Positions 17,501-25,947 of a stretch of 64,000 nucleotides of DNA are shown here, in pieces. The stretch is from contig NZ_CANMQT010000004.1 in assembly GCF_947500065.1 (NCBI RefSeq), positions 124,001 through 188,000 on the forward strand, in the 5' to 3' direction. The first letter of the stretch is position 1, and each line of letters opens with the position of its first letter. The notes under the pieces were generated by a model. The model was given only the letters and a program-made list of their open reading frames with translations. It was not told where the DNA came from and searched no databases. Source of the stretch: an uncultured Aquimarina sp. (GTDB taxonomy: Bacteria > Bacteroidota > Bacteroidia > Flavobacteriales > Flavobacteriaceae). The translations under genes and the position numbers were made by a program.

Positions 17501-17821
17501 TGAGATATTGGTATTATCAAAGAGTATTGACAACACTCTATCTATGGTTTCTTTCTTAACTTTAATCGAAGTCTTTTGATCTAAATTGACCTCATCATTA
17601 ATATAGAAGAACTTATACGAAGTCTGACTTTTAATTTCTTCTAATACATTGGTAATTGCTGTTTGTTCTAAATCCAGTTCTATTTGACCCTGCGAAAAGC
17701 CAGAAGTTGCCATCATCTGAAAGATGGAGAAACTAAATAAAACTAGTGTAAGCCTCATTTTTAATACGATTGATTTGTGCGCTAAGTGTGAAAATAGCGT
17801 ACGGTTACCCTTTTTTTTCAT
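14579..17821 (-). CDS. TonB-dependent outer-membrane transducer/receptor (STN + carboxypeptidase-regulatory-like + plug + barrel)
   Basis: The 1080-residue receptor has a signal peptide (through 'ATSGFSQ', about residue 44). An STN secretin/TonB signalling domain follows (about 50-110). Then comes the carboxypeptidase-regulatory-like domain ('[23 protein letters not shown]', about 130-212, in part), the plug ('[17 protein letters not shown]', '[27 protein letters not shown]'-type segment, about 220-355) and a 22-strand barrel ending in 'FARVNFSL'. The STN domain marks it as a FecA-like transducer acting through the FecR encoded upstream. There is no SusD partner, which argues against a glycan system; an iron complex or other small ligand is possible but unproven. 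Confidence 0.9.
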   Translation of the reverse strand: MKKKGNRTLFSHLAHKSIVLKMRLTLVLFSFSIFQMMATSGFSQGQIELDLEQTAITNVLEEIKSQTSYKFFYINDEVNLDQKTSIKVKKETIDRVLSILFDNTNISYSIMGKQVILKKKPFTQEKEKIIREVKGNVKDSNGSPLPGANVLVKGTTIGAQTDFEGNFTINLSDDDVILVISYVGFETAEVDTTGKDFVSVTLKDASAKLDDVVIVGSRNPSRTATETAVPIDVIDITQIATQGPQTSVNEILNYVAPSFTSQTQTVSDGTDHIDPASLRGLGPDQVLVLINGKRRHNTALVNVNGTVGAGSVGTDLNAIPTAAIQRIEVLRDGAAAQYGSDAIAGVINIVLKKGTNKLDVTLTTGANFSKNSNQFDGGSDGEKVVLDVNYGLPIGENGGYINFTGSLSTREPALRNRDYQGDIFRGFHGAERVFAASGGNVAEMTLADYQTASQNISYLDQTTRDQIAALDVTDATDIDTFRGLLDFDADEDELAARGLTRTDFRFKVGTAKLREGKFFANMAIPLGEDAEFYSFGGISYREGLASGFYRRPAQGDGRANTPAFPNGFLPNIGTDIVDKSIAVGIKGKVKEWSVDFSNTYGINIFDITVGNSSNGTLGVATPRSFDAGALSFMQNTTNLDIGRFYEEIFSGLNVAMGAEYKVENYTITAGEEASYTSYDVNGNIVTGTTPDADLVRNNFTGAVLGGGSQVFRGYDPNNETDKYRNSIAGYIDLEADFTEQWLVSLAARYENFSDFGDTFNYKIATRYKITENFSVRGANSTGFRAPSLHQQFFSRTSTVFVDNQPFEQGTFTNDSRAAALIGIAKLKEETSSSFSLGFTAKVQNFTVTADAYLINIDDRIVYSGSFGNGGDAELTQIFENSGATSARFFVNAIDTKSQGVDVVISHKANFGEDMVLKNDLSATFAKTEVEEIRVPRRIANAGESGSFFDGQEEAFLTLAQPRTKLSLTNVLSFGKYDVLLRNVFFGEVTDPDDFNGDPRVDGAVVSDDAVYGGKVVTDLSFSAKVLENLNITIGANNLLDVYPDENRAGGTAGDQFVYSRRTSQFGYSGRFLFARVNFSL

Positions 17822-17876
17822 AATTTTGAAAAGTTTGGTTGTTAGTACTCATTTAAATAATAATCAGACCGTAAGG

Positions 17877-17905
17877 GGAAGTGTTGCAGCACTTCCTTTT
17901 TTTTT
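17877..17905 (+). terminator. Plus-strand terminator hairpin inside the minus-strand fecR-receptor intergenic region
   Basis: GGAAGTG / CACTTCC stem, six-base loop, then nine T on the plus strand. The neighbouring genes are all on the minus strand, where the T run would precede the hairpin. Confidence 0.7.
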
Positions 17906-18006
17906 ACGATTGATATAACATTAATGTCAAATCTAGCCTGCTGAAAACTTTTTATAATTAGGCATTAACACTATTCAGCAGACTAATCTTGACCATTGTC
18001 TCTTAC

Positions 18007-19185
18007 TTAGGGGGCGATAACAATTCGTTTATTCTCTATAGTGTAGGTAAAATCTATAGTTTCTGAAAACACGTTTAGAATCTGTCTTACATTTTCTACA
18101 TCAAATTCTCCTGTAAATCGTGTGTTATTTAATCTCTCATTCGTGCTAACGATTTCTACGTCATAAGTTCTTTCTAATCTTTTTATTACTGAAGTAAAAG
18201 ATTCATCCTGTATGATCATTTTTCTATACATCCAAGCAGTGTATACTTCTGTATTCACCTTCTTTTTATCTAAATCTTTATTCTGTTTTGTATACACAGC
18301 CTGATCATTGGGAATTAGTGTTAAAAGCTTTTTATGATCATCTGAATTATTAATTGCTACAGACCCTTCTACTAATGTAGTTTTTACAGTAAGATCTTCT
18401 TGGTACGAAGAAACATTAAACTGTGTTCCTAATACTTCTACATCTACAGTTCCTGTGTTTACTATAAAAGGCTGCTCTTTATTAGTAGTAACATCAAAAA
18501 AAGCTTCTCCTTCTAGATATACCAACCTATTAGGTTGCGAAGCCGCAAAGTTTTTAGGAAACTTAAGTGTACTGGCTGCGTTTAACCAAACTTTAGTTCC
18601 ATCAGATAAGCTTAGCTGAAATATTTTTCCTTTCGGAATGGATATTTCTAAATACTCTATTTCCTCACTATTTTCAGTATTAGATACTACTAGCTTATCT
18701 CTATCCTTTTTTCCTATGAGTTTGCCATCAGCATTAACTATATCTGTCTTATCATCAAAATCGATATACGTTACAGTGCCATCCTCTTGTACTATTTTGA
18801 TTTTATCTTCTTCTAAAGATTCTGTGATGACCACATTATTGTCATTTGTTATAACTACAGGATTAGACTTGACTGCATAATATGTTATAACCAAAATACC
18901 TGCAAGTACAGCTGCGTATTGCATCACTTTTTTTAGTGAATGCAATGAACGAACTTTACCTTTTTCTTGCTCTCCTTTCTGGATATTCTTTACAAAACGA
19001 TCATATGCTTTATTTGGATCTACCGAAATCTCTTCTTTAGCTACACTCCAATTAGCTACTTCTTTCTTAAAAATATTTTTATGTTCTTCATTTTCTTCTA
19101 CCCATGATTTTAGTATTTCTCTATCTTCAGGAGAAATGGTATTCTCTAAATATTTTTCTATTAGCGTTAAGTAACTTTTCATCAA
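18007..19185 (-). CDS. fecR: FecR-family anti-sigma factor
   Basis: The 392-residue protein has a cytoplasmic N-terminal helix bundle ('SWVEENEEHKNIFKKEVANW', about residues 27-46) that binds the sigma factor, and one membrane helix ('AAVLAGILVITYYAV', about 91-105). The periplasmic FecR domain ('ISIPKGKIFQLSLSDGTKVWLNAAS', 'VYLEGEAFFDV', 'VNTGTVDVEVLGTQFNV') follows, with a C-terminal DUF4974 module ('FTSVIKRLERTYDVEIV'). It lies between the divergent ECF sigma gene and the STN-containing receptor, the standard trans-envelope signalling set of Bacteroidetes. Confidence 0.95.
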   Translation of the reverse strand: MMKSYLTLIEKYLENTISPEDREILKSWVEENEEHKNIFKKEVANWSVAKEEISVDPNKAYDRFVKNIQKGEQEKGKVRSLHSLKKVMQYAAVLAGILVITYYAVKSNPVVITNDNNVVITESLEEDKIKIVQEDGTVTYIDFDDKTDIVNADGKLIGKKDRDKLVVSNTENSEEIEYLEISIPKGKIFQLSLSDGTKVWLNAASTLKFPKNFAASQPNRLVYLEGEAFFDVTTNKEQPFIVNTGTVDVEVLGTQFNVSSYQEDLTVKTTLVEGSVAINNSDDHKKLLTLIPNDQAVYTKQNKDLDKKKVNTEVYTAWMYRKMIIQDESFTSVIKRLERTYDVEIVSTNERLNNTRFTGEFDVENVRQILNVFSETIDFTYTIENKRIVIAP

Positions 19186-19417
19186 TATATATTGCTTTTC
19201 AATCTTCTCTACTTATATGATGCAGGAAAAACAAAAATCCCTTAGTCAAAAATTAAAAAGTTTAAAAAACATGTATTAAAAAAATGAACTTTTATAAATT
19301 TCAACCCAAGCTGGGATAACAATAAATATGGAAAAACTAAAAGCATTTATACTATCGCTTAGCCATTTAAATTCATCGCTAAATTTTATTTTTTTACATT
19401 AGCAAGAGATTATAGAT

Positions 19418-19975
19418 ATGAAACACAAAGATGTACATATTGATCAGGAATTGATACAACGCCTTGCTAACGGGGAACATTTAGCATACAAGATTGTCTT
19501 TACCAATCATTATAATGAGCTCACTAATTATGTATACAAGCTCACTAATGATAGCACGTTAGCTGAAGATTTGACTCAAAACGTATTTATGCGATTATGG
19601 GATAAAAAAGCTACAATTACCATTACATCTTCTTTAAGAAGTTATCTTTTTAAAAGCTGCCATAATGAATTTTTAATGTATTTGAGACAGCAGAAAAAAG
19701 AAATTGATGCATTAGATGTCTTGAAATGGGAAACACTATTGGCTATTCATTCTTTACAAGAAAAAGAGCAACAAGAAGCTGATTGGCAAAAAATAGAAAA
19801 GGCAATCGAAAAATTACCTACCAAGTGTAGGCAAGTTTTTAAATTAAGTCGTCTAGAACGAAAAAAGCATAAAGAAATTGCTGAAATACTAGGGATTTCT
19901 CCTAAAACGGTTGAAGTTCATATTCGTAAGGCGATGCTTTTTTTAAAAACTAATGTTTCTAGTTTTTTTATATAA
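19418..19975 (+). CDS. ECF RNA polymerase sigma factor (FecI-like)
   Basis: The 185-residue protein has sigma region 2 ('DLTQNVFMRLWDKK', -10 recognition, about residues 51-64) and region 4 ('HKEIAEILGISPKTVEVHIRKAM', -35 helix-turn-helix, about 150-172). It is divergent from fecR with a 232-base shared upstream region and belongs with FecR and the receptor. It is closely similar to the second ECF sigma at 25239, e.g. SCHNEFLM(Y/H)(L/I)R(Q/K)QKKE(I/V)D, so the two are recent paralogues. Confidence 0.95.
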   Translation: MKHKDVHIDQELIQRLANGEHLAYKIVFTNHYNELTNYVYKLTNDSTLAEDLTQNVFMRLWDKKATITITSSLRSYLFKSCHNEFLMYLRQQKKEIDALDVLKWETLLAIHSLQEKEQQEADWQKIEKAIEKLPTKCRQVFKLSRLERKKHKEIAEILGISPKTVEVHIRKAMLFLKTNVSSFFI

Positions 19976-20051
19976 TAAACTTCAGCCAGTTTGAGGTATA
20001 CCGACCGAAGTTCAAAAAAACCTATTTGGTTTTAATTTCTAGTCTTAACCA

Positions 20052-20978
20052 TTATCTAGGATATAGCTTTATAATAACTTGTTTATCAGTTCCCGGCATT
20101 AAACCAGTATTTCTAGTCCATACACTCCCATCTTTTTTGGTCATGGTATAGGTTCCTGGTTTTGCAAAAGCTCCAGGCCCATACATCATAAAAGATTTAA
20201 AATTAAAATCAGAAACCCTTCTTGGTTTTGGGGCTTTTCTGAAATTATGACTGTTTCTTGGATTCTTTAGGTTTTCTAAATGAAGATTGACAAAATCATC
20301 CCTTTTGGGGTGTGATTGTTCATGATACAATCCTAGGGCATGAAAAAGTTCATGAATAATTGTAGCTTGACTAAGACACCCTCTTCCCAAAGATAAATCC
20401 TGAGGACCGTGGTTAGTTACCCTACCCAGCCTAGACCAACATCCTTCTAAACTCTGTATAAAAATATAAGGTTCGTTAAAATCAGTTTGCCTAAAGGTTA
20501 TGGAGCCTATATAATTTTCAATCCTATCCATAGCTTTACGAATATTATCTTTTTCAGCCTGCGTGAATTGTGTACTATAAATATGATAGGGCACAATAAA
20601 CTTACCAGTACCATTCTTCTTTCTCCACCTTTTATTTAGCGAATGTACATCGGCACCAACTCCTTTTGCATCAGTATCTACATTTGTGTTTTTTATATCT
20701 TCGGGACTTAGCACCATATCCCCCATAATATAATTACCATTTACATAAGGGATTTCTACTTCAGATCCAAAAAGTTTTGTTTTTCTCATCTCTACGTTAT
20801 CTGGTAATGGATATCCTTTTTCGATATCTGCCTGATCATAAAAAGAGTCTTCTATTACTATATTCTCATCTTCATTTATATTATTAATTTCTTCTATGAT
20901 GGCTTGATCCACTTCTTCTTTTTGACAACTGATTACCAAAAAGATGATTACTAAATATAAAAAGCTTTTGTTTTTCAT
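20052..20978 (-). CDS. Astacin-like (M12A) zinc metalloprotease lipoprotein
   Basis: The start at 20978 (MKNKSFLYLVIIFLVISC) gives a lipobox; an upstream in-frame start at 21014 would put twelve hydrophilic residues before the signal. The catalytic signature 'HELFHALGLYHEQSHPKRDD' is a full HExxHxxGxxHE motif. It is followed by the met-turn region 'FNFKSFMMYGPGAFA' (Met-Tyr) typical of astacins. N-terminal about 100 residues form a propeptide-like region. It is probably anchored on the cell surface or periplasmic face and digests proteins outside the cytoplasm. Its N-terminus SCQKEEVDQ closely resembles that of the aerolysin-like lipoprotein 0.8 kb away (SCQKEELIDQ). Confidence 0.9.
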   Translation of the reverse strand: MKNKSFLYLVIIFLVISCQKEEVDQAIIEEINNINEDENIVIEDSFYDQADIEKGYPLPDNVEMRKTKLFGSEVEIPYVNGNYIMGDMVLSPEDIKNTNVDTDAKGVGADVHSLNKRWRKKNGTGKFIVPYHIYSTQFTQAEKDNIRKAMDRIENYIGSITFRQTDFNEPYIFIQSLEGCWSRLGRVTNHGPQDLSLGRGCLSQATIIHELFHALGLYHEQSHPKRDDFVNLHLENLKNPRNSHNFRKAPKPRRVSDFNFKSFMMYGPGAFAKPGTYTMTKKDGSVWTRNTGLMPGTDKQVIIKLYPR

Positions 20979-21111
20979 AATTTCTGTTTGTGTTCGTAAA
21001 TGATTTAATTTCACAAATTATCTAATCTTAATGCTTATATTTATCTATCCCTGCTTTTAGATATTTTCAATAAGATTTACAAAATATACTCGATCAAAAA
21101 CAACCCATTTC

Positions 21112-21702
21112 TTAAATTTGAAATATCCATTCCTCAAGCTCATTTTCATTATTTACAATCGCTCCCATTTCGATTTCATTATTTTTATTTAACAGATAAG
21201 TGGTAGGTGTACTTTGGATATGATAATCCATAAATACTTTTTCATTTCCTTTTAAAATTTCAAAATAATATTTTTTCTCATCTAAGGTTTTTTGAGTATC
21301 CTTTACATTTGAATCAAGTTTTATGACCACCACATCAAACGAAGTACTATATTTTTTTGCAAACTTGTTTAGTTCAGGATAATAATCCTCACAGTATGAG
21401 CAATCTTCTCTGGTAAAAACCAATAATTTCTTTTTTTCTTTTGTTAAATCGTCTAATCCTACGTTAGAATCTTTCTGATTTTTCAAAATGAATTTTGGAG
21501 CCATTATTAAAGAATCTGATTCTTTGTTTACTTTTTGTTCACTTTTATATTTTACAGATAAATCATTTTCTACTTTATTCAACTGTAAAAATACGTGGTC
21601 TATATTCTTTTCAATAATGTTTATTCTAACAATACATACAACACTAATTATTATTAAAATCAATGGCAGTAAATAAGGTTTAATTTTCATTTGGTATGTC
21701 AT
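21112..21702 (-). CDS. Membrane-anchored thioredoxin-fold protein
   Basis: The 196-residue protein has an N-terminal membrane helix ('YLLPLILIIISVVCIV', about residues 9-24), a helical/coiled stretch, then a thioredoxin fold. The fold has 'LLVFTREDCSYCEDYYPEL' (CxxC as CSYC, about residue 100) and the cis-proline loop 'QSTPTTYLLNKNNEI'. It is TlpA/ResA-like in layout and should face the periplasm, perhaps helping disulfide formation or reduction in exported neighbours. The start may be the ATG at 21702 or the one at 21690; both keep the helix. Confidence 0.75.
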   Translation of the reverse strand: MTYQMKIKPYLLPLILIIISVVCIVRINIIEKNIDHVFLQLNKVENDLSVKYKSEQKVNKESDSLIMAPKFILKNQKDSNVGLDDLTKEKKKLLVFTREDCSYCEDYYPELNKFAKKYSTSFDVVVIKLDSNVKDTQKTLDEKKYYFEILKGNEKVFMDYHIQSTPTTYLLNKNNEIEMGAIVNNENELEEWIFQI

Positions 21703-21711
21703 TTATTAAAT

Positions 21712-21741
21712 AAAAAGTGATTTATATTCAAATCACTTTTT
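21712..21741. terminator. Terminator hairpin
   Basis: Stem AAAAAGTGATTT / AAATCACTTTTT with a six-base loop, downstream of the aerolysin-like gene on the minus strand and directly upstream of the thioredoxin-fold gene. Confidence 0.75.
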
Positions 21742-21767
21742 ATTTTTATTTTGCTTAAATATTAATT

Positions 21768-22892
21768 TTAATAATTTCTACAATTCTTTCTTTCTATCCA
21801 AAATTCATAATACTCATCATCCCAATGTACAATATCATAAACTTTATTCCGTCTAATATCATTTGGCCAAAGATCATAGGTATGTTCTCCTTTCGCTAAC
21901 CAATTACGCGTCCATTTTCCATTTTTATAATAATCAACCTTAAAGGCAGAATTCTGAATCTGTGTGTAAACTTTTACTTTAGTTCTTGTTGCCACTTTTT
22001 GGTACTTTAAATACATATCACATTTCTTACCTGCCGGAGAAAAAGCGCTAGCATCCCAAACAAAGTTTTGAGTATTCGTTGATGTTTTTCCTTCCGAAAA
22101 TGTTGCAGTGCTAGAAGTAGACCCACCTACTGTGTAGTCGTGACTCATGTCCGTACCAATACCAAAGACTTTTGCGCTAATCTTAATACCAAATTTATAG
22201 TTCCAATTGCTAGCCGTGGTACTAGCCCTTGACAAAGATACGGTTGTCGCTTCAGCAGTTGTTCTAGATACAATTCTATCTAAAGAAAGTTCTTTGGTTG
22301 GATGACCAAATCCTAATCTAGACTCTGCAGTTCTTACAGGTCCCTTGGTTACTTGAGTCGTACTATTTTCACTTTCTTTGTATACAGCCTTTACCCAAAG
22401 TCTTGGTTTCCAGCAATAACCATTTTTTTCAGACGGTTTATATTTAAACACCTGGTACAACCCAGTATCTTCATACTTCCAAATTGAAGCACCTCTACAA
22501 CCCGAATTTAAAGATTGTACATAATTACCTATACCTGCGGCCCATTTTTCCTCTGCTCTTCCAATAAAATCATGTCTTTCAAACAGTCGTTTATGATCAT
22601 CAAGAGACATTGCTTTTTTTCCTAAAAATGTAAAACCGGATGACTTAGCATTATCATTATTGTCTTTAGTTGACCTTAAAAAGTCTAAATACTGATCACT
22701 TGTCATTAATTCTTCTGTACTACTACTAGGTTTTTTGACCATTACATACCGTTTTGATGTGTAAATGTCTTCATCTATATTTTCACTAACCTCATTTGCT
22801 TCAGGCATTTGATCAATTAGTTCCTCTTTCTGACAGGATGCTCCAATGAGTAAAACACTCATAGCTATTATTCTTATTCTATTATTTTTCAT
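21768..22892 (-). CDS. Lipoprotein with an aerolysin/ETX-MTX2-like beta-pore-forming region
   Basis: The 374-residue protein has a lipoprotein signal (VLLIGASC). Residues about 85-190 include a conserved-looking 'GCRGASIWKYEDTGLYQVFKY' segment. From about residue 195 to 330 the sequence is Ser/Thr-rich with strict strand alternation: 'TTAEATTVSLSRASTTASNW', 'KFGIKISAKVFGIGTDMSHD', 'STSSTATFSEGKTSTNTQNF'. It then has 'YLKYQKVATRTKVKVYTQI', the pattern of the stem and insertion loop in aerolysin-fold toxins. No residue-level homology could be tested, so the fold call is moderate. Its neighbours (astacin protease, thioredoxin-fold protein, divergent TPR-HTH regulator) fit an exported effector locus. 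Confidence 0.5.
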   Translation of the reverse strand: MKNNRIRIIAMSVLLIGASCQKEELIDQMPEANEVSENIDEDIYTSKRYVMVKKPSSSTEELMTSDQYLDFLRSTKDNNDNAKSSGFTFLGKKAMSLDDHKRLFERHDFIGRAEEKWAAGIGNYVQSLNSGCRGASIWKYEDTGLYQVFKYKPSEKNGYCWKPRLWVKAVYKESENSTTQVTKGPVRTAESRLGFGHPTKELSLDRIVSRTTAEATTVSLSRASTTASNWNYKFGIKISAKVFGIGTDMSHDYTVGGSTSSTATFSEGKTSTNTQNFVWDASAFSPAGKKCDMYLKYQKVATRTKVKVYTQIQNSAFKVDYYKNGKWTRNWLAKGEHTYDLWPNDIRRNKVYDIVHWDDEYYEFWIERKNCRNY

Positions 22893-23176
22893 AATTTTAA
22901 TGTTTAATGAATTAATGATTTTTTTTATTTGATTTTCGGAAACTTCCTATAAAATAAAACCAACGTTGTATGCTATTTTATACCCTTATGATGTACAACT
23001 TTTTAAAATCCCCTATCTTTTTTAGAAAAAAATTGATTATAATTGAACTTTCGTCTTAAAAAACAAATGTTTAATTAGTTTTTTAAAAAAGATTCTTTTA
23101 ATTAATTTATTATTCTAATATCCTAAAATTCATACATTCTATTAAGGGATTTATTGCTAACCTATTTATGTAGTAA

Positions 23177-24946
23177 ATGATTAAAAAAGCCTGCTCTCAC
23201 TTAATTTGTATAATTTTCTTTAGTTCTCCAATTTTATTATTTGGTCATAAAATAATACTTGCCACCAGCACAAATTCAGCTGCAAATACTGAAGTTAAAA
23301 AAGAAGAATTAAAGTTTATTAACTCCAATATGTTGAAAAATGAGATTACACCCCAAGACACATTTATTAAATCAAGCATAAAAAACAACAGCCCTAAGAG
23401 CAATAATATTTCTACACAGGATTCTATAAATAGTTTCTTAAGTGATTACGGACGATTAATGTTTTATTATTATAATCACAAAAGCGAAGACAGCTGTCTA
23501 TACTATGCGCAAAAAACTCATGATCTCATTATCAATCATAGCTCTAGTATTACTGCTCAACGAAAAGTAAAGGCCTATCATCATCAGGCCTATATTTTAG
23601 AAAAATATTACGGGTATAACCCAAAAATTATTAACCTCTATGAACAAGGGTATGAGTTAGCAACAAAAATAAATGATATAAGAGGTATTATGTACATTAG
23701 CTTGCAAAGGTTCGATCTTACTTTGCAAAATAATCCGAATAAAGAAGATCTGGATGTACTCCTTCATGAAATGCTAATATTTCAAGAAAAGTTTAAAGAT
23801 CAGCCTCATTATGCTGATCGTATAAAAAGAATGATGGTATCGATTTATGTTGCACTTAAAGACTATAAGACGGCTCAACAATGGATTCATAAGACTAAAT
23901 CGACAACAAAGCATTATGATAAAATACTTGCTAAAAAACTATATAGTTACTTTTTATACAAAACTGATAGTATTGACAAGGCGATACAAACAATTAAAAC
24001 CCCCATCAAATTATTTAAAGATTCTATTGCCTATGGAGACGATTTAGCCCATAGTTATTATTATAATTTTTTGTTTTACAAAGAAATTAAACAAAATAAC
24101 CTTGCATTACAGAGTTTAGAAGACGCAATAAACACTTCCTTATCTAGAGTATCTAAAGTTATCTATATAGATTCTCTAATTTCTTACTCAAAAAGAAACC
24201 AAACTACACAGAACCTAAATGAACTAATTGTACAAAAAAAAATATTATTAGATAAGATTAACAATCATGAATTAAACACTGGGAATGATTTTTTTATAAC
24301 AAAAATCAAGGAAAAAGATCTAGAAACAAAAAACATAAAACTACAAGACTCCTCGGATGAAAAAACAAGATTGATCTACGTATTAGTAATTCTATTGTTA
24401 ATAGCTTTTCTTTTTATACTGTATTATAAAAATATTCAACAATTAAAGAAAAAAAATCAAACTATTAGTGATCTAGAACATAGAGAAGCTGAACTATTAG
24501 CAAATCAAGTACAACAACGTGAAAATGAACTACAACTAGTAACGATCCAAATGGCAGGCAGAGTAGAAAAACTTAAGCAATTACAACAAGTTATTGATAA
24601 AATGGAAGGGACCCAAGCCGAAATCAGATCAACAAAAATAATGATTAAGGATTTGATTAAAACTGGAGAAGACATATCAGGAATAACAACTCGCCTTAAA
24701 TCTCAATATCCAGGAATATACAGTAACCTAAAAAAATTACATTCCGAACTATCAGAAACCGAAATTAAATATTGTTTACTTACCAAACTTGGTTTATCCA
24801 TGAAAGAAACTGGAAGCATATTAAATGTATCACCAAACACTGTAAAAAATGCGCGTAATCGTATTAAAAAGAAAATAAACGTTACATCAGAAATGTCACT
24901 TAATGAATATCTAAATACTTTAAACAACCGCAAAAGAAATAAGTAA
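23177..24946 (+). CDS. TPR-containing membrane regulator with C-terminal LuxR/GerE-type HTH
   Basis: The 589-residue protein has an N-terminal signal or anchor ('HLICIIFFSSPILLFG'), periplasmic TPR-like helical repeats (about 80-340), a membrane helix ('LIYVLVILLLIAFLFILYY', about 398-416), a coiled coil (about 420-480) and a DNA-binding HTH ('LSETEIKYCLLTKLGLSMKE', 'ILNVSPNTVKNARNRIKKKI', about 524-566). This one-component layout is common in Bacteroidetes. The sensed signal is unknown. It is divergent from the aerolysin-like gene and may regulate it. Confidence 0.8.
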   Translation: MIKKACSHLICIIFFSSPILLFGHKIILATSTNSAANTEVKKEELKFINSNMLKNEITPQDTFIKSSIKNNSPKSNNISTQDSINSFLSDYGRLMFYYYNHKSEDSCLYYAQKTHDLIINHSSSITAQRKVKAYHHQAYILEKYYGYNPKIINLYEQGYELATKINDIRGIMYISLQRFDLTLQNNPNKEDLDVLLHEMLIFQEKFKDQPHYADRIKRMMVSIYVALKDYKTAQQWIHKTKSTTKHYDKILAKKLYSYFLYKTDSIDKAIQTIKTPIKLFKDSIAYGDDLAHSYYYNFLFYKEIKQNNLALQSLEDAINTSLSRVSKVIYIDSLISYSKRNQTTQNLNELIVQKKILLDKINNHELNTGNDFFITKIKEKDLETKNIKLQDSSDEKTRLIYVLVILLLIAFLFILYYKNIQQLKKKNQTISDLEHREAELLANQVQQRENELQLVTIQMAGRVEKLKQLQQVIDKMEGTQAEIRSTKIMIKDLIKTGEDISGITTRLKSQYPGIYSNLKKLHSELSETEIKYCLLTKLGLSMKETGSILNVSPNTVKNARNRIKKKINVTSEMSLNEYLNTLNNRKRNK

Positions 24947-25125
24947 AACCATATTTTACGGAAGTAAGTTAATCCTCCTTAAAGTCATTTTTATTGCTAG
25001 AATTAAATTTACAAATTGCACATAAGTCTAGGTATACTCTTGTCTACAAAATTTTCATATCATAGCTGTAATCCTTATACTTATCAAAAGAATTATCCCT
25101 CCCATCCTTAAAGAATTTTACAACT

Positions 25126-25176
25126 TGCATACCTTTTGATAACCTCTTTTTAATAATCTGCATACCCTTTGATAAC
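25126..25176. repeat. Two 18-bp direct repeats upstream of the orphan ECF sigma gene
   Basis: TGCATACCTTTTGATAAC (25126-25143) and TGCATACCCTTTGATAAC (25159-25176) differ at one base and are spaced 33 bp start to start, about three helical turns. They lie 63-113 bases before the sigma gene in an otherwise gene-free gap of about 290 bases. Candidate activator or sigma binding sites. Confidence 0.6.
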
Positions 25177-25238
25177 TATGATTATCAATAAGAATGTTAA
25201 CGAAATCATAATTTGGAGCAAACAAAAAAAGTTTCTTC

Positions 25239-25790
25239 ATGGAAAAGATTAATTCAGACAGTTATTTGCTAGAAAGATTACAACAAGGGGATCAACAATC
25301 TTTTCAACAATTATTTGATCTTTATTATAGTAAATTACATGCTTATCTTAGAAAACTTTCTAATGACAGCAATCTATCAGATGATCTACTACAAAATGTC
25401 ATGATTCGTTTATGGGAAAAAAGAAAGTCCATAAGGATAAAAAGTTCCTTGAAAAGTTATTTGTATCGGTCATGCCATAACGAATTTTTAATGCATATCC
25501 GTAAACAAAAAAAAGAAGTCGATTTGTTAGACACCTTAAAATGGGAAGCATTATCTCAAAATCACATTGAAGAAAAAGAGGATCAAAATAAAGCAAATTG
25601 GCAAAAAATAGAACACGCCATAGAACTACTTCCCAGAAAATGTAAAAAAGTTTTTAAACTAAGTCGTTTGGAACAAAAAAAACATAAAGAAATAGCCACA
25701 CTATTAGGTATCTCTACTAAAACTATAGAAAACCAGATTACAAAGGCAGTTAAATTTATCAAAACCAATGTTTCTAGTTTTCTATTTTGA
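25239..25790 (+). CDS. ECF RNA polymerase sigma factor (orphan, FecI-like)
   Basis: The 183-residue protein has region 2 ('DDLLQNVMIRLWEKR') and region 4 ('HKEIATLLGISTKTIENQITKAV'). It is a close paralogue of the sigma factor at 19418. Unlike that one it has no FecR anti-sigma or TonB receptor next to it: the upstream neighbour is the TPR-HTH regulator and the downstream one the CarH-like regulator. It could be controlled by the 18-bp repeats in front of it, or by cross-talk with the FecR at 18007. Confidence 0.92.
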   Translation: MEKINSDSYLLERLQQGDQQSFQQLFDLYYSKLHAYLRKLSNDSNLSDDLLQNVMIRLWEKRKSIRIKSSLKSYLYRSCHNEFLMHIRKQKKEVDLLDTLKWEALSQNHIEEKEDQNKANWQKIEHAIELLPRKCKKVFKLSRLEQKKHKEIATLLGISTKTIENQITKAVKFIKTNVSSFLF

Positions 25791-25947
25791 CCGAAAAAAC
25801 AAACAATCAATTAAAAACTACTTGTTTTAAAAGTTTTAACTCCTCTTTTCGAAATCTTTTTAACAATTATGGTTAATAATTTAACAAGTAATATCTCTCA
25901 AATACCTACTTTTTTATTTAAATTTGTTTAACCTTTATTAAAAAAGA

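Noticed and set aside
22964..22996. GTTGTA...TACAAC inverted repeat between the aerolysin-like and TPR-HTH genes
   Set aside because: Six-base arms separated by about 20 bases are too weak to call.
25819..25890. Distant inverted repeat TACTTGTT / AACAAGTA before the CarH-like gene
   Set aside because: Arms are 8 bp and 56 bases apart in very AT-rich DNA; chance occurrence is likely.
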